From Bacteroidetes bacterium 2013_40CM_41_45 (lineage in GTDB: Bacteria > Bacteroidota > Bacteroidia > AKYH767-A > 2013-40CM-41-45): DNA of 64,000 nt. The notes under the pieces are model-generated. The model searched no databases. It was not told the DNA's origin and worked only from the letters and a program-made list of their open reading frames with translations. The stretch spans positions 62,001-126,000 of the forward strand of contig NGFH01000001.1 in NCBI GenBank assembly GCA_002215675.1, given 5' to 3'. This document shows, in pieces, positions 50,346 through 60,218 of the stretch. Position numbers and translations under genes: made by a program. How positions within the stretch are numbered: the first letter of the stretch is position 1; each line of letters starts with the position of its first letter.

Positions 50346-51320
50346 ATGAATCGCGGACCTATATCACAGTTCATGGAGAAGCATTATCTCCACTTTAATG
50401 CAGCGTCTATGGTAGATGCCGCCAAGGCGTATGAGAAACATATAAACGAGGGCGGTAAAATGATGGTGACTCTGGCAGGCGCCATGAGCACGGCAGAACT
50501 GGGCATTTCTCTTGCCGAAATGATTCGCAATGACAAAGTGCAGATTATTTCATGCACCGGGGCAAATCTTGAAGAGGATGTGATGAATTTGGTGGCGCAT
50601 AGCCACTACAAACGCGTTCCCAACTACCGCGACCTGACACCCAAAGATGAATGGGAGTTGCTTGAATCACATTTTAACCGCGTTACGGATACTTGTATTC
50701 CCGAAGAAGAAGCATTTCGCAGAATAGAAGGGTTTGTATTAAAGCTCTGGAAGGAAACACAGGATAAAGGCGAACGGTATTTCCCCCATGAATATTTTTA
50801 CCAGATTCTGCGCTCCGGTGTGCTTAAAAAATATTACGAGATTGACCCGAAGAATTCATGGATGATTGCCGCTGCGGAAAAGAATATCCCCATTATTGTG
50901 GGCGGGTGGGAAGACAGCACACTCGGGAATATTTTTGCCGCTTATATTATAAAGGGAGAGCTGAAGGCAACCACTGTAAAATCAGGTGTTGAATACATGG
51001 TATATCTTACTGACTGGTATAAAAAAAATTCAGGGGGAAAAGGAGTTGGATTTTTCCAGATTGGCGGTGGCATTGCGGGCGATTTTCCTATTTGCGTTGT
51101 GCCCATGATGTACCAGGATTTGAAATGGAAGGATGTGCCCTTCTGGAGCTATTTCTGCCAAATCAGTGACAGCACAACGAGCTTCGGTTCATACTCCGGA
51201 GCCGTGCCGAACGAAAAAATTACGTGGGGAAAACTGGACATAGAGACGCCCAAATTTATCATTGAAAGTGATGCTACAATTGTAGCCCCGCTTATTTTCG
51301 GCTGGGTGCTGGGCTGGTGA
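50346..51320 (+). CDS. Deoxyhypusine synthase-like protein
   Basis: 324 residues from ATG 50346 (MNRGPISQFMEKHYLHFNAA; a frame from 50265 adds a hydrophobic, non-conserved tail). NAD-dependent deoxyhypusine-synthase family: SCTGANLEEDVMN, IIVGGWEDSTLGN, GIAGDFPI and a Lys in the equivalent of the catalytic WGK motif (ITWGKLDIE). The eukaryotic enzyme modifies eIF5A; bacteria lack eIF5A, and some bacterial homologues act as homospermidine synthases or in related polyamine chemistry. Exact reaction unknown here. Confidence 0.85.
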   Translation: MNRGPISQFMEKHYLHFNAASMVDAAKAYEKHINEGGKMMVTLAGAMSTAELGISLAEMIRNDKVQIISCTGANLEEDVMNLVAHSHYKRVPNYRDLTPKDEWELLESHFNRVTDTCIPEEEAFRRIEGFVLKLWKETQDKGERYFPHEYFYQILRSGVLKKYYEIDPKNSWMIAAAEKNIPIIVGGWEDSTLGNIFAAYIIKGELKATTVKSGVEYMVYLTDWYKKNSGGKGVGFFQIGGGIAGDFPICVVPMMYQDLKWKDVPFWSYFCQISDSTTSFGSYSGAVPNEKITWGKLDIETPKFIIESDATIVAPLIFGWVLGW

Positions 51321-51328
51321 TTTTTTCG

Positions 51329-52039
51329 TCAAAGCATTTCTACATTCTCCAAAAGCGGTTCTCCTTTGTAACGAAGAAATAATTGCGCAACCGTAAGCAC
51401 ATCCTTACGGCAATACCGTACAATTCTTTCAAGGTCTTTCTGTTTCCAATACACTTCGTTCACCATACTGCCGTCAATATCATCTTTTGGTGTAGGTATT
51501 TTAAAAATGGTGGCGAGAAGATTGAGCGAGGTGTATGCCTTGTAATCCCCAAATTTCCATAACTCCATAGTATCGAGATGTGAAATTTCCCATGGTTTTT
51601 TACCTGCAGTGTCCAGCGGAGGAGGCAAAGGGATGCCGTTTATTAACATTCGCCTTGCCACGAAAGGATAATCGAACTCTTTTCCGTTGTGAGCGCAGAG
51701 ATATTTATCCGCTCCTGAAAAAAATCTTTTGACCAGCTCCGAAAATTCATTTAACAATTTTGATTCATCGTCACCGCTGAACGCCTTAATACGCATTACC
51801 CGGTTTTCTTTTGAGCCTGAAATGTATCCCACCCCAATGCAAATAATTTTTCCAAACTCCGCGTATTTGCCTGCATGCCGGTATGCATCAGCTTCAGATT
51901 CGTCCTCTTTTTTTATATGCCTTGCTTTTAATTCCCACAAACTTTTCATTTCTTCCGGGAGGTTTGCAAAACTGTCCACATGAGGGACCGTTTCAATATC
52001 CAGGAAAAGAATATTTTCTAAGGCAATGTTTGCAAGCAT
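51329..52039 (-). CDS. Predicted 3'-5' exonuclease, PolB exonuclease-like
   Basis: 236 residues of DEDD-type RNase-H-like fold: ILFLDIETVPHVD (Exo I), LCAHNGKEFDYPFVARRM (Exo II) and the Exo III-like YCRKDVLTVAQLFLRY. Belongs to the predicted DNA-polymerase-B exonuclease family that is common in Bacteroidota; specific role unknown. Eight bases lie between its stop and the DHS-like gene stop, convergent. Confidence 0.83.
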   Translation of the reverse strand: MLANIALENILFLDIETVPHVDSFANLPEEMKSLWELKARHIKKEDESEADAYRHAGKYAEFGKIICIGVGYISGSKENRVMRIKAFSGDDESKLLNEFSELVKRFFSGADKYLCAHNGKEFDYPFVARRMLINGIPLPPPLDTAGKKPWEISHLDTMELWKFGDYKAYTSLNLLATIFKIPTPKDDIDGSMVNEVYWKQKDLERIVRYCRKDVLTVAQLFLRYKGEPLLENVEML

Positions 52040-52046
52040 AAATTGG

Positions 52047-52451
52047 TCATCGTATCATGACGCCCGGCTTATTAATATGAGGGATGAGAGTAAGATGCTC
52101 TTCGCGGATAGATTCGGGGAGAAAAATATATTTCTTATCGTAAATTTCCTTGCCTATGTAAAAACTTACCCAGTATTCATTGTTGAGCCCGAAGACATCT
52201 TTTATTATAGCCTCAATTCTGGCGGATTGCCCCGGCAGAATTTCACCTATAAGATGCCGAAGGGTCGTAGTTTTTACATTTTCACCATCATGAATTCCGT
52301 ATCCTTTTGAGCTTACCAGCACATTTTCAATTTTTTTGTCGTACAGATTAATGAGATAAACACTCCACTTTTCGTCCTGCTCGTTCTCGCTCTCCCTGAC
52401 CACAGCTACTATTATTTTATCCACAACGGGATTATGAATATCTTTCAGCAT
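52047..52451 (-). CDS. Conserved hypothetical protein
   Basis: 134 residues, no signal peptide or membrane helix. Begins MLKDIHNPVVDKIIVAVVRE, with a likely beta-sandwich pattern (KWSVYLINLYDKKIENVLVSS). No recognised motif. Same strand as the exonuclease gene, 7 bases upstream of it, so probably co-transcribed. Confidence 0.7.
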   Translation of the reverse strand: MLKDIHNPVVDKIIVAVVRESENEQDEKWSVYLINLYDKKIENVLVSSKGYGIHDGENVKTTTLRHLIGEILPGQSARIEAIIKDVFGLNNEYWVSFYIGKEIYDKKYIFLPESIREEHLTLIPHINKPGVMIR

Positions 52452-52545
52452 ATTAAAATGATTTCAAATATACTAAATGGAAGTGAGCACAAAATATAAT
52501 GTCAACCGCTTTCCATTTTTATATTTTTACCCAGATTGATTTCAT

Positions 52546-53421
52546 ATGCCTGAAGGATATTTCAACACTTGCCCTTTGTGCGGTTCAAAAGACCTGCGTG
52601 TGGTAAAAGAGTACACGCGCCACCACCTTGTAAAATGCGGGAATTGTTCTTTTGTATTCAGCCATAAAATTCCTTCTGATTCCGAACTTGCTTATGTTTA
52701 CAATACTTTTTTTCTTATTCAGCAAAGTGTTTCTCCCATAACGGTTAAGCGCTATCATGAATTACTCGATTATTTTGAGCGCTTTAGAAAAACCAATAAT
52801 ATTATTGACGTAGGTTGCGGTGACGGATATTTCCTGGATGAAGCCAAAAAGCGCTCGTGGAATGTTTACGGAACTGAGTATATGGAAAGTAAGGTCGAGT
52901 TTTGCAGGCAGAAGGGAATAAGCATGGCTCAGGGAATTTTAGACCCGCAAAATTATGCCCCCGATTTTTTTGATGTGGTGGTTTCCATTGAAGTGATTGA
53001 ACACATCAACAATGCTAAAGAGGAAATAAAAAACTTTCACCGCATTGTAAGGCCGGGCGGTATCGTTTATCTCACTACACCTCATTACAATTCTTTGTCG
53101 CGGCACGTGTTTCGCGGGAAATGGAATATTATTAATTACCCTTCACACCTTAGTTTTTATACCAAAAGAACGTTAAGAAGGCTTTTTGAAAATTCCGGTT
53201 TTACACTTCAACGTTTTGCAACTACCGGTTTGTCTGTTTCGCAGGCAAAATTAAGTTTGGGAAAAAGCGAGGGGCGGAAAACCGTTTCTGTTTCTGACAC
53301 CGATGTGCGCGAAGTAATAGAAGGCAACAGGGCTTTACAATGGGGAAAGAAGCTGGCTAATTTCGTGCTTACTGCTTTTAATCTCGGGGACACGATTAAA
53401 GCGGTCTTCGTAAAGAAATAA
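52546..53421 (+). CDS. SAM-dependent methyltransferase with N-terminal zinc ribbon
   Basis: 291 residues. N-terminus CPLCGS ... CGNC (about residues 9-36) is a zinc ribbon, followed by a class I methyltransferase fold with motif I IIDVGCGDGYFLDEA (about 85-99) and VVVSIEVIEHINNA. C-terminal region resembles the O-antigen/LPS-associated methyltransferases. Substrate unknown. Four bases upstream of purN. Confidence 0.82.
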   Translation: MPEGYFNTCPLCGSKDLRVVKEYTRHHLVKCGNCSFVFSHKIPSDSELAYVYNTFFLIQQSVSPITVKRYHELLDYFERFRKTNNIIDVGCGDGYFLDEAKKRSWNVYGTEYMESKVEFCRQKGISMAQGILDPQNYAPDFFDVVVSIEVIEHINNAKEEIKNFHRIVRPGGIVYLTTPHYNSLSRHVFRGKWNIINYPSHLSFYTKRTLRRLFENSGFTLQRFATTGLSVSQAKLSLGKSEGRKTVSVSDTDVREVIEGNRALQWGKKLANFVLTAFNLGDTIKAVFVKK

Positions 53422-53425
53422 ACAG

Positions 53426-54016
53426 ATGCCGGAAAACGGAATAATAATTTTTGCTTCGGGAAAAGGTCGTAATGCTGAAAACATTATGTGGCATTTCAAA
53501 TCATCAGGCGACAGGCGGGTACTTGCTTTGCTTACGAACAACCCGGATGCAGGTGTAATTCAAAAGGCAAAACAATATGGAGTGCCTGTAAAAGTTTTCA
53601 ATAAGAAAGGGTTTTATGAAACGGAAGATGTATTGAATTTTCTCCTGCAGAAAAATCCTTCTTTAATTGTGCTTGCCGGTTTTCTTTGGCTGATTCCTGA
53701 AAAAATTATCCATGCATTTCCCCGCAGAATAATAAACATTCATCCCGCTCTTTTGCCAAAGTTTGGAGGGAAGGGAATGTTTGGCAGCAATGTCCACAAA
53801 CAGGTTATTGAATCAGGTGAAAAGGAATCGGGAATAACTATTCACTATGTGGATGAATTGTACGATGCGGGAGATATAATTTTTCAGAAAAAAAGTTCTG
53901 TGGATAGTGCCGATACTCCGCAATCACTGGCGGAGAAAATTCACTCGCTGGAAATAAAATATTTTCCCTTGGTTATTGAATCCCTGCTGCAGAAAAAAAA
54001 TGTGGACTCACTTTAA
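53426..54016 (+). CDS. purN: Phosphoribosylglycinamide formyltransferase
   Basis: 196 residues, GART step 3 of purine synthesis using 10-formyl-THF. [15 protein letters not shown] (phosphate loop), [15 protein letters not shown] (catalytic Asn/His) and [17 protein letters not shown] (catalytic Asp). Overlaps the 3' end of the SOD gene on the other strand by nine bases. Confidence 0.93.
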   Translation: MPENGIIIFASGKGRNAENIMWHFKSSGDRRVLALLTNNPDAGVIQKAKQYGVPVKVFNKKGFYETEDVLNFLLQKNPSLIVLAGFLWLIPEKIIHAFPRRIINIHPALLPKFGGKGMFGSNVHKQVIESGEKESGITIHYVDELYDAGDIIFQKKSSVDSADTPQSLAEKIHSLEIKYFPLVIESLLQKKNVDSL

Positions 54017-54748
54017 GGCGAGCGAGTACAGGCGAGACACCTCATCCCAGTTCACTACATTCCACCAGGCAGTAATATAGTCAGGTCGTTTGTTCTGATA
54101 TTTTAAATAGTACGCATGTTCCCAGACATCAAGCCCCAGGACCGGAGTGCCTTTGAGGTCTGAAATATCCATCAACGGATTATCCTGGTTAGGAGTTGTA
54201 CCGATGGAAAGTTTTTTATTCGAATCAACGAGCAACCATGCCCATCCGGAACCGAAAACACTTTTCGCTTTGTCTGAAAAACTTGTTTTAAAATTTTCAA
54301 TTGAAGTGAACGATTTATTGATTGCGTCCGCCAAAGCCCCGGATGGACTTCCGCCTCCTGACGGTTTCATCAACGTCCAGAAAAGAGAATGGTTAAAATG
54401 CCCGCCGGCATTGTTGCGAACAGCGGTGTTATAGCCAGAAATTTTTTTGCAGATATTTTCGAGCGAATCGTGTGTGTCTTTTTTGCCCATCTCGCCCAAC
54501 GCTTTGTTAAGATTATTCACATATGCCTGATGATGCTTGGTGTGGTGAATCTCCATTGTCATTTTATCAATGTGCGGTTCAAGCGCATCATAGGCGTATG
54601 GTAATGGAGGAAGAGAAAAGTCATTTTCGGGTACAACTTCTGAAAAAATATTTTCCAAACGGCTCGTTTGGGCTGACGCAGAGGCAACCATACCACCTGC
54701 GCCTACGAGCGCTGCCTTTTGCAGAAAATTACGTCTTGATGTTTTCAT
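54008..54748 (-). CDS. sodA: Fe/Mn superoxide dismutase with Tat-type leader
   Basis: 246 residues. N-terminus [19 protein letters not shown] is a twin-arginine signal, so the enzyme is exported. Metal ligands: His in [14 protein letters not shown], His in [10 protein letters not shown], and Asp/His in [12 protein letters not shown]. Fe versus Mn cannot be told from sequence. Exported Fe/Mn-SODs protect the periplasm from superoxide. Follows no operon partner. Confidence 0.93.
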   Translation of the reverse strand: MKTSRRNFLQKAALVGAGGMVASASAQTSRLENIFSEVVPENDFSLPPLPYAYDALEPHIDKMTMEIHHTKHHQAYVNNLNKALGEMGKKDTHDSLENICKKISGYNTAVRNNAGGHFNHSLFWTLMKPSGGGSPSGALADAINKSFTSIENFKTSFSDKAKSVFGSGWAWLLVDSNKKLSIGTTPNQDNPLMDISDLKGTPVLGLDVWEHAYYLKYQNKRPDYITAWWNVVNWDEVSRLYSLALK

Positions 54749-54783
54749 TAGTACTGATTTTCCTCTAACATACGATTTTTTTT

Positions 54784-56946
54784 CTACATTTTTAATGAAG
54801 ACAGCTTCATTTCGTTCAGCAGGTATCCTGCCCCCTCAACTCTATCAATCACCCAGAGTGTATACCGGATGTCGACTGCAATGTTGCGGCAACGGTCAGG
54901 CGAAAACATGACATCGCTCATGGTTCCTTCCCAAACGCGGTCAAAGTTTGTACCTATTAATTCCCCGCCGGCGTTTATAACCGGGCTTCCGCTATTTCCG
55001 CCTGTAGTATGACTCGTGGTGAGGAAACAAACCTGCAGCGTATCATTGACGGCATATGTTCCGAAGTTCTTTTTATCAATCATTGAAAGAACTTTTTCCG
55101 GCATGTAAAATTCCTCGTTGCCCGTGCGGAATTTTTCCCCGATACCATCGGTAGTCGTCCGGTAGATGTAATTCATACCGTCATTTGGTCTATATCCTTT
55201 CACTTTCCCGAATGCAATCCGCAGTGTTAAGTTTGCATCAGGATAGAAATTCTTTTGTGCCTGCATTTCTCTTTGCGCTGCCATATAGTTACGCATCTGA
55301 ATAGCTATCGCAGAATTAATTTCCGGCAGCCGTAAGGTAAGAGCATCATAATTTTCACTTATGGCCGATGCAAGAGCATAGGCAGGATCTTTCTCCAGCT
55401 TTTTTGGTGATGATTTTCCAAAGCTGCCCAGCAGTGCCAAAACTTTTTCTTTCGATGCAAAGACTGATTTGCTGAAAACATATTCAGAAAAACGGAACAT
55501 ATCCCCTTTGAATTTTTGATTCATCGTTTTAAAATATTGGGGAAGATGCTCACTCTTCATGCTGTCGCGATAGATGACCAGGAGCTCAGCAAACATCTCC
55601 CGGTCAACGCGCTCATCATAGTCCTTAAAGAATCCCTCTGCTCTCTTTTTCGCATTGCCAACCATCAAGTCTATTTCATTTTGCTTCACAGAATCTTTTT
55701 TTGCGAGCGCAATCAACTCTGAAAATGAATTTGCAAAGCCGAGTATTTCTACTCCGAATGCTGCTTCATTGGTATAATCTGAAATCCTGGAAAGCGGGCG
55801 CGCCAGCGCAAAAAGTGAATCGAGCTGATGAAGCGTATTGCCATATTTTTTCAAACGGTCACCGCTTTGCTGTGTCCATTTAGTAAATTCTGTCTCGAAT
55901 GTTTTTTTCTTTTCCAGCGCATCAAATGATTTCAACCCAAGAATTTCTCCCTGCCATTTTTTGTAAGCATTAGCGATTCCCTTGTACTTAGGCAGGTACT
56001 TGAGACGTACTGTATCACTCATATGAATGCCTTCATCCATGATTTTCAAACGCAGGTCGCGTATAGCTACTCGGTTCGGGTCGGTGCTGTTCATAATCAT
56101 ATCCACGGCAGAAGCAGGAATATATTCAGTAGTCCGGCCGGGAAAACCGTATACCATGGCAAAATCATCTTCTTTCACTCCAGTCATGGAAATGGTGAAA
56201 TATTTTTTTGGTGTATACGGAACATTGTCGGCAGAATAATCCGCGGGCTTATTGTCTTTGCCGGCATAAATACGGAAAAGAGAAAAATCGCCTGTATGAC
56301 GGGGCCAAATCCAATTGTCGGTTTCGCCTCCGAAATTCCCGATGGCGGATGGCGGAGCAACTACAAGGCGGATGTCTTTAAAAGTCTCCGTGACAAAAAG
56401 ATAAAATTCATTGCCGTAAAAAAACGAACGGACTTTTGCATCGTAGTGCGTTTCTTTTACGGCCTCTTTTTCAATTGTTGATGAGATATCTGCTATTTTT
56501 TTATTGCGCTGCACTTCTGTCATTTCAGATGCAAGTGAATCCAAAATGCGTTTGGTTACATCTTCGATACGGACTACAAATGTTACCGTAAGCCCGGGAG
56601 AAGGCAGCTCTTCTGTCTTATTCATGGCTGCATATCCATTCGTGAGGTAATCTTTTTCTAGCGTGCTTAACCGCTGAATTGCTCCATAGCCACAATGATG
56701 GTTGGTAAGCACTAATCCCTGTGAAGAAATCACTTCTCCCGTGCATCCGCCTCCAAATTGCACAACAGCATCTTTGAGGGAAGATTGGTTTGCATTGTAG
56801 ATATCTTCTGCCGAAAGCCTGCAGCCCTTTGCCTGCATATCTGCAATATTTTTCCCAATGAGCAGCGGAATCCACATGCCTTCATCGGCACGGGCATGCA
56901 ACTGAATGATTAAAAAAGTGAAGACAAATACAATTAGCTTTTTCAT
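54784..56946 (-). CDS. S46 family dipeptidyl-peptidase, DPP11-like
   Basis: 720 residues, signal peptide ([17 protein letters not shown]). Catalytic residues: His in [13 protein letters not shown] (near residue 84), Asp in the [13 protein letters not shown] region, and Ser in [10 protein letters not shown]... The residue 18 positions after the catalytic Ser is Arg (in TNFDRVWEG), the position that is Arg in DPP11 (Asp/Glu at P1) and Gly in DPP7 (hydrophobic P1). An acidic-specific exported dipeptidyl peptidase is predicted. Terminal SSLKM lies close to the window's next gene. Confidence 0.88.
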   Translation of the reverse strand: MKKLIVFVFTFLIIQLHARADEGMWIPLLIGKNIADMQAKGCRLSAEDIYNANQSSLKDAVVQFGGGCTGEVISSQGLVLTNHHCGYGAIQRLSTLEKDYLTNGYAAMNKTEELPSPGLTVTFVVRIEDVTKRILDSLASEMTEVQRNKKIADISSTIEKEAVKETHYDAKVRSFFYGNEFYLFVTETFKDIRLVVAPPSAIGNFGGETDNWIWPRHTGDFSLFRIYAGKDNKPADYSADNVPYTPKKYFTISMTGVKEDDFAMVYGFPGRTTEYIPASAVDMIMNSTDPNRVAIRDLRLKIMDEGIHMSDTVRLKYLPKYKGIANAYKKWQGEILGLKSFDALEKKKTFETEFTKWTQQSGDRLKKYGNTLHQLDSLFALARPLSRISDYTNEAAFGVEILGFANSFSELIALAKKDSVKQNEIDLMVGNAKKRAEGFFKDYDERVDREMFAELLVIYRDSMKSEHLPQYFKTMNQKFKGDMFRFSEYVFSKSVFASKEKVLALLGSFGKSSPKKLEKDPAYALASAISENYDALTLRLPEINSAIAIQMRNYMAAQREMQAQKNFYPDANLTLRIAFGKVKGYRPNDGMNYIYRTTTDGIGEKFRTGNEEFYMPEKVLSMIDKKNFGTYAVNDTLQVCFLTTSHTTGGNSGSPVINAGGELIGTNFDRVWEGTMSDVMFSPDRCRNIAVDIRYTLWVIDRVEGAGYLLNEMKLSSLKM

Positions 56947-56952
56947 GATAAT

Positions 56953-57720
56953 TTATTTTCCAAAGATTTTTGTAGAATTCTCTGTTGTAATCCGTGCAAC
57001 TTCTTCCACAGAAATATTTTTGACGACTGCTACTTTTTCCGCCACAAGTTTAATATAAGCCGGAAGGTTTCTTTTCCCTCTATGCGGAGCAGGAGCAAGA
57101 TACGGAGCATCGGTTTCAAGTACAACATTCTTTAGATGAACCCCCGCCAGCGTACCATCAAGTCCCGAATTTTTAAATGTTACTACTCCGCCAATGCCAA
57201 GATAAAATCCCAAATCAATAGCGCGATTCGCCTGGTCAACATTTCCCGTAAAGCAATGGAATGCTCCGCAGGGCTGTTCTTTTTTTGTTTCAAGAAGAAT
57301 AGAATAAATTTCTTCAAACGATTCGCGTGAGTGAATGCTAACAGGGAGCTTATAATGATTTGCCAGCTCTACTTGTCTTCTGAAAACTTCTTTCTGCTCT
57401 TTCACAAATGTTTTGTCCCAGTATAAATCAATGCCGATTTCTCCGACAGCAAAATATTTTCTTTCGCTTAGTTTCTTCTCCACCAATTCCAGTTCTGCTT
57501 TCCAATTTTCTTTTACGGAGGTTGGATGTAATCCCATCATGGCAAAACAATTCTTAGGATACTTTTTCTCCAGCGCATGCATTGCATTGAAAGAGCTGCT
57601 GTCAATATTCGGCAGAAAAAAACGTTCTATGCCTGATGTCCTCGCTTCAGCCATCAGCGTGTCCCTGTCGGAATCAAATTCCGGGAGATATAGATGCGTG
57701 TGAGTATCGGTCAAAATCAT
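56953..57720 (-). CDS. tatD: TatD-family metal-dependent hydrolase
   Basis: 255 residues from ATG 57720 (MILTDTHTHLYLPEFD); the longer frame to 57792 would be translated from the heptamer hairpin. Metal ligands in THTH, GEIGIDLYWD, SIHSRES, FHCFTG and ETDAPYLAP. A 3'-5' DNA exonuclease or related hydrolase. Its start codon is flush with the heptamer hairpin at 57721. Confidence 0.9.
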   Translation of the reverse strand: MILTDTHTHLYLPEFDSDRDTLMAEARTSGIERFFLPNIDSSSFNAMHALEKKYPKNCFAMMGLHPTSVKENWKAELELVEKKLSERKYFAVGEIGIDLYWDKTFVKEQKEVFRRQVELANHYKLPVSIHSRESFEEIYSILLETKKEQPCGAFHCFTGNVDQANRAIDLGFYLGIGGVVTFKNSGLDGTLAGVHLKNVVLETDAPYLAPAPHRGKRNLPAYIKLVAEKVAVVKNISVEEVARITTENSTKIFGK

Positions 57721-57804
57721 TGCGAATTTCGGATTGGGAATTGCGAATTGATTAGCAAAAATGAACATAAATCCGCAATTTAAAATTCGCAATCCGCAAT
57801 CATT
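57721..57804. repeat. Heptamer-repeat hairpin C between tatD and the GT9 gene
   Basis: Left arm 57721-57751 (GCGAATT, TCGGATT, GGGAATT and GCGAATT in tandem) and inverted right arm 57770-57804 (AATCCGC, AATTTAA, AATTCGC, AATCCGC, AATCATT). Eighteen-base loop. The left arm begins directly at the tatD start codon and the right arm ends 20 bases before the GT9 ATG. Confidence 0.85.
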
Positions 57805-57823
57805 GTTCTATTTTCGTCCGTCC

Positions 57824-58804
57824 ATGCCCAAGGTTCTCATATTGCGCTTTTCATCCATTGGCGATATTGTCCTGACCACTCCTGTGGTCCGCTGTCTTAA
57901 GCAACAAGTTAAGGGCGCAGAAGTGCATTATGCGATGAAAAAAAACTTTTCCGACGTTCTTGCACATAATCCATATATAGATAAAAAGTTCTTTCTTGAA
58001 GATGATTTATCTGCACTGAATAACGAACTAAAAAAAGAAAAATACGATTACGTTATTGACCTGCATCATAACCTGCGCACGTTGGTTATCAAGCAGCGCC
58101 TGGGGGTAAAAAGTTTTTCATTCAACAAGCTGAATTTTGAAAAGTGGCTGCTGGTGAATTTTAAAATCGACCGGCTGCCCCACATCAGCATCGTTGACCG
58201 CTATATGAAAACCATAGAACCGTTTGGAGTAAAAAGTGACGGGCAAGGTTTAGATTATTTTATTTCAGAAGAAGATGAAAAAATTATTTCATCGCTGCCG
58301 GAAACATATCGCAACGGCTGCATTGCCTTTGTGATTGGCGCAAAACATTTCACCAAGCAGCTTCCCGCCGAAAAAATAATTTCCATCTGCAAAAAAATTT
58401 CATCCCCTGTTATCCTGCTGGGAGGAAAAGAAGATTTTAACAAAGGAAAAAAAATTCTTTCTGCGCTTCAGACTCAAACCCTAAACCTCTGCGGGAAACT
58501 TTCACTCAATCAATCGGCCGCAGTCATCAAACACTCCCGCAAGGTAATTACACACGATACAGGGCTCATGCATATTGCTGCTGCTTTTAAAAAAGAAATT
58601 ATTTCTGTCTGGGGAAACACGGTACCGGAATTCGGAATGGCGCCATATTATGGAGATACTCAAATCTCAAATCTCAAATCTCAAATCTTAAATCTCTCTT
58701 GCCGTCCTTGTACAAAAATCGGTTATGATAAATGTCCAAAAGGACATTTTAAGTGCATGCTGTTGCAGGATGAAAATGAAATTGCCGTTGTGGTGAATCA
58801 GTAA
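57824..58804 (+). CDS. Glycosyltransferase family 9 (heptosyltransferase-like)
   Basis: 326 residues from ATG 57824 (MPKVLILRFSSIGDIVLTTP). ADP-heptose:LPS heptosyltransferase family: LRFSSIGDIVLTTP, AVIKHSRKVITHDTGLMHIAAAF and CRPCTKIGYDKCPKG. Likely adds heptose to LPS inner core with lpxK and kdsB products. A tandem CAAATCT array inserted in frame before the CRPC segment (58661-58695) encodes the odd TQISNLKSQILNLS stretch. Stop abuts the DUF3078 gene on the other strand. Confidence 0.85.
   Translation: MPKVLILRFSSIGDIVLTTPVVRCLKQQVKGAEVHYAMKKNFSDVLAHNPYIDKKFFLEDDLSALNNELKKEKYDYVIDLHHNLRTLVIKQRLGVKSFSFNKLNFEKWLLVNFKIDRLPHISIVDRYMKTIEPFGVKSDGQGLDYFISEEDEKIISSLPETYRNGCIAFVIGAKHFTKQLPAEKIISICKKISSPVILLGGKEDFNKGKKILSALQTQTLNLCGKLSLNQSAAVIKHSRKVITHDTGLMHIAAAFKKEIISVWGNTVPEFGMAPYYGDTQISNLKSQILNLSCRPCTKIGYDKCPKGHFKCMLLQDENEIAVVVNQ
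58661..58695 (+). repeat. Tandem heptamer array inside the GT9 coding sequence
   Basis: Four perfect CAAATCT units (58661-58688) plus TAAATCT (58689-58695). No inverted partner nearby. Its complement (GATTTGA-like) resembles the GGTTTGA array upstream of gcdH. Confidence 0.9.
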
Positions 58805-59770
58805 TCAGAATTTATAAGAAACCCCCAGTCCGAAAAGCTCTTTGAATTGTGTTTTCGGTCCGGAGCCGACAATAGTTTTCACACCCCCGATAGTTTCGTA
58901 GGTCGGAAGGTCGATGTTGTCGTCATAAATTAAATTAGTGAAGAGCGATGCGGTGATGAACTTTCCCGCTTTCAGAGCAAGCAGCGTTTCCCAATTCACA
59001 TCTACATTGTCGCGGTTAGACGCATCCTTGTCCGTGTAATTGTCAAACAAGGCAAGCGTGGTGGAGAGATTGAAATTTGTAACGAGGTCTTTCTGAAACT
59101 TAGCACGGAAATATGCTCCGAACTCAAAGCGGATTGTTTTTCCGTCAGCAATTTTATTTCCGAGCGCATCATAATCTGCCGGAGCAACACCATAAGCGCC
59201 TAAATCGGCAAGCGTTTGGTCGGTCACAAAAGTGAATTTGCCTGTTGCAGGTGAAATGAATGCGGAAAAAAATTCGCTTGGCTTGTAATCTAGTCCCACT
59301 GCAACAATGAGATAGGCAGGAGCGGCAAAGCGCGATATTACCGTGCTGTCATTTGGATAATTATAGCCTGGAGCAAACTGGCTTTTGAAGTTTACCAGTG
59401 CGCTGTAATAGAAATTTCCAAATGCTTTGTATCCATATTTGGAGCCGAGGTCAATATTGTCTTCGTTTTTTCGTGCTGCTGCCTCCCCTGTTTTTACTAA
59501 TCCGTAGCCGAGGTCGATATAATTCTCCCAGGTAATTTTATCCTTGGCATAGTTGGCAAACACGTGGAACAGCACAACGCCCGAATATGCGTCTTCTCCT
59601 CCCGCTGCCCAATTGCTTAGAGAAACCTGGGTGAAGCTAAGCGATATGAATCCGCCCTTCTTCCACGAAGTGTCAACCGGAGCCTGCGTCCGTGCAGTGT
59701 CAGAAGGTGTTTGTGAATATGCCGCGAAGGCAAGAAATGGCAGGACTAAGAGTAGTTTAAATGGTGTCAT
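58805..59770 (-). CDS. DUF3078 family outer-membrane protein
   Basis: 321 residues with a signal peptide ending FAAYSQ. WKKGGFISLSFTQVSLSNWA and later SLFTNLIYDDNIDLP are characteristic of DUF3078, a Bacteroidota outer-membrane protein family of unknown function, with beta-strand-like repeats. Convergent with the GT9 gene. Confidence 0.85.
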   Translation of the reverse strand: MTPFKLLLVLPFLAFAAYSQTPSDTARTQAPVDTSWKKGGFISLSFTQVSLSNWAAGGEDAYSGVVLFHVFANYAKDKITWENYIDLGYGLVKTGEAAARKNEDNIDLGSKYGYKAFGNFYYSALVNFKSQFAPGYNYPNDSTVISRFAAPAYLIVAVGLDYKPSEFFSAFISPATGKFTFVTDQTLADLGAYGVAPADYDALGNKIADGKTIRFEFGAYFRAKFQKDLVTNFNLSTTLALFDNYTDKDASNRDNVDVNWETLLALKAGKFITASLFTNLIYDDNIDLPTYETIGGVKTIVGSGPKTQFKELFGLGVSYKF

Positions 59771-59787
59771 GCCATAAAAATAATAAA

Positions 59788-60165
59788 TTATTTCTTTAGT
59801 AAGTCGCGGATTTCGGTGAGCAGCTGTTGGTCTTTAGTGGGCACCGGCGGAGCCGAAGGAGCCGCTTCTTCTTTTTTCATCATGCGGTTCATTGCTTTTA
59901 TCATGAGGAAAATGACAAAGGCAATAATGATAAAGTCAATGATGGAGCCGATGAATAGTCCATACTTGATTTCCGCATCCCCTACCTTTATCATGAGGTC
60001 TTGAAATTTCATTCCCTGCATAAGGACTCCGATAATAGGCATGAGAATATTGTCTACCAGGGATGAAACTATTTTTCCGAAAGCAGCTCCGATAATAACA
60101 CCGACTGCAAGATCCATAACATTGCCACGCATGGCAAATGCCTTAAATTCTTTCATCATTGACAT
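59788..60165 (-). CDS. mscL: Large-conductance mechanosensitive channel
   Basis: 125 residues. Family N-terminal sequence [20 protein letters not shown], pore helix TM1 with [22 protein letters not shown]2 ([15 protein letters not shown]) and a charged C-terminal helix. Opens under membrane tension to release osmotic stress. Starts after the DUF3078 gene on the same strand. Confidence 0.93.
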   Translation of the reverse strand: MSMMKEFKAFAMRGNVMDLAVGVIIGAAFGKIVSSLVDNILMPIIGVLMQGMKFQDLMIKVGDAEIKYGLFIGSIIDFIIIAFVIFLMIKAMNRMMKKEEAAPSAPPVPTKDQQLLTEIRDLLKK

Positions 60166-60218
60166 AGTGGTTAGGTTTAAAAGGTTAGTGTTTAAGCAGA
60201 TATTGTAAAATTACTATT

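Noticed and set aside
58661-58695. CRISPR array
   Set aside because: Contiguous 7-base units without spacers; no cas genes anywhere in the window.
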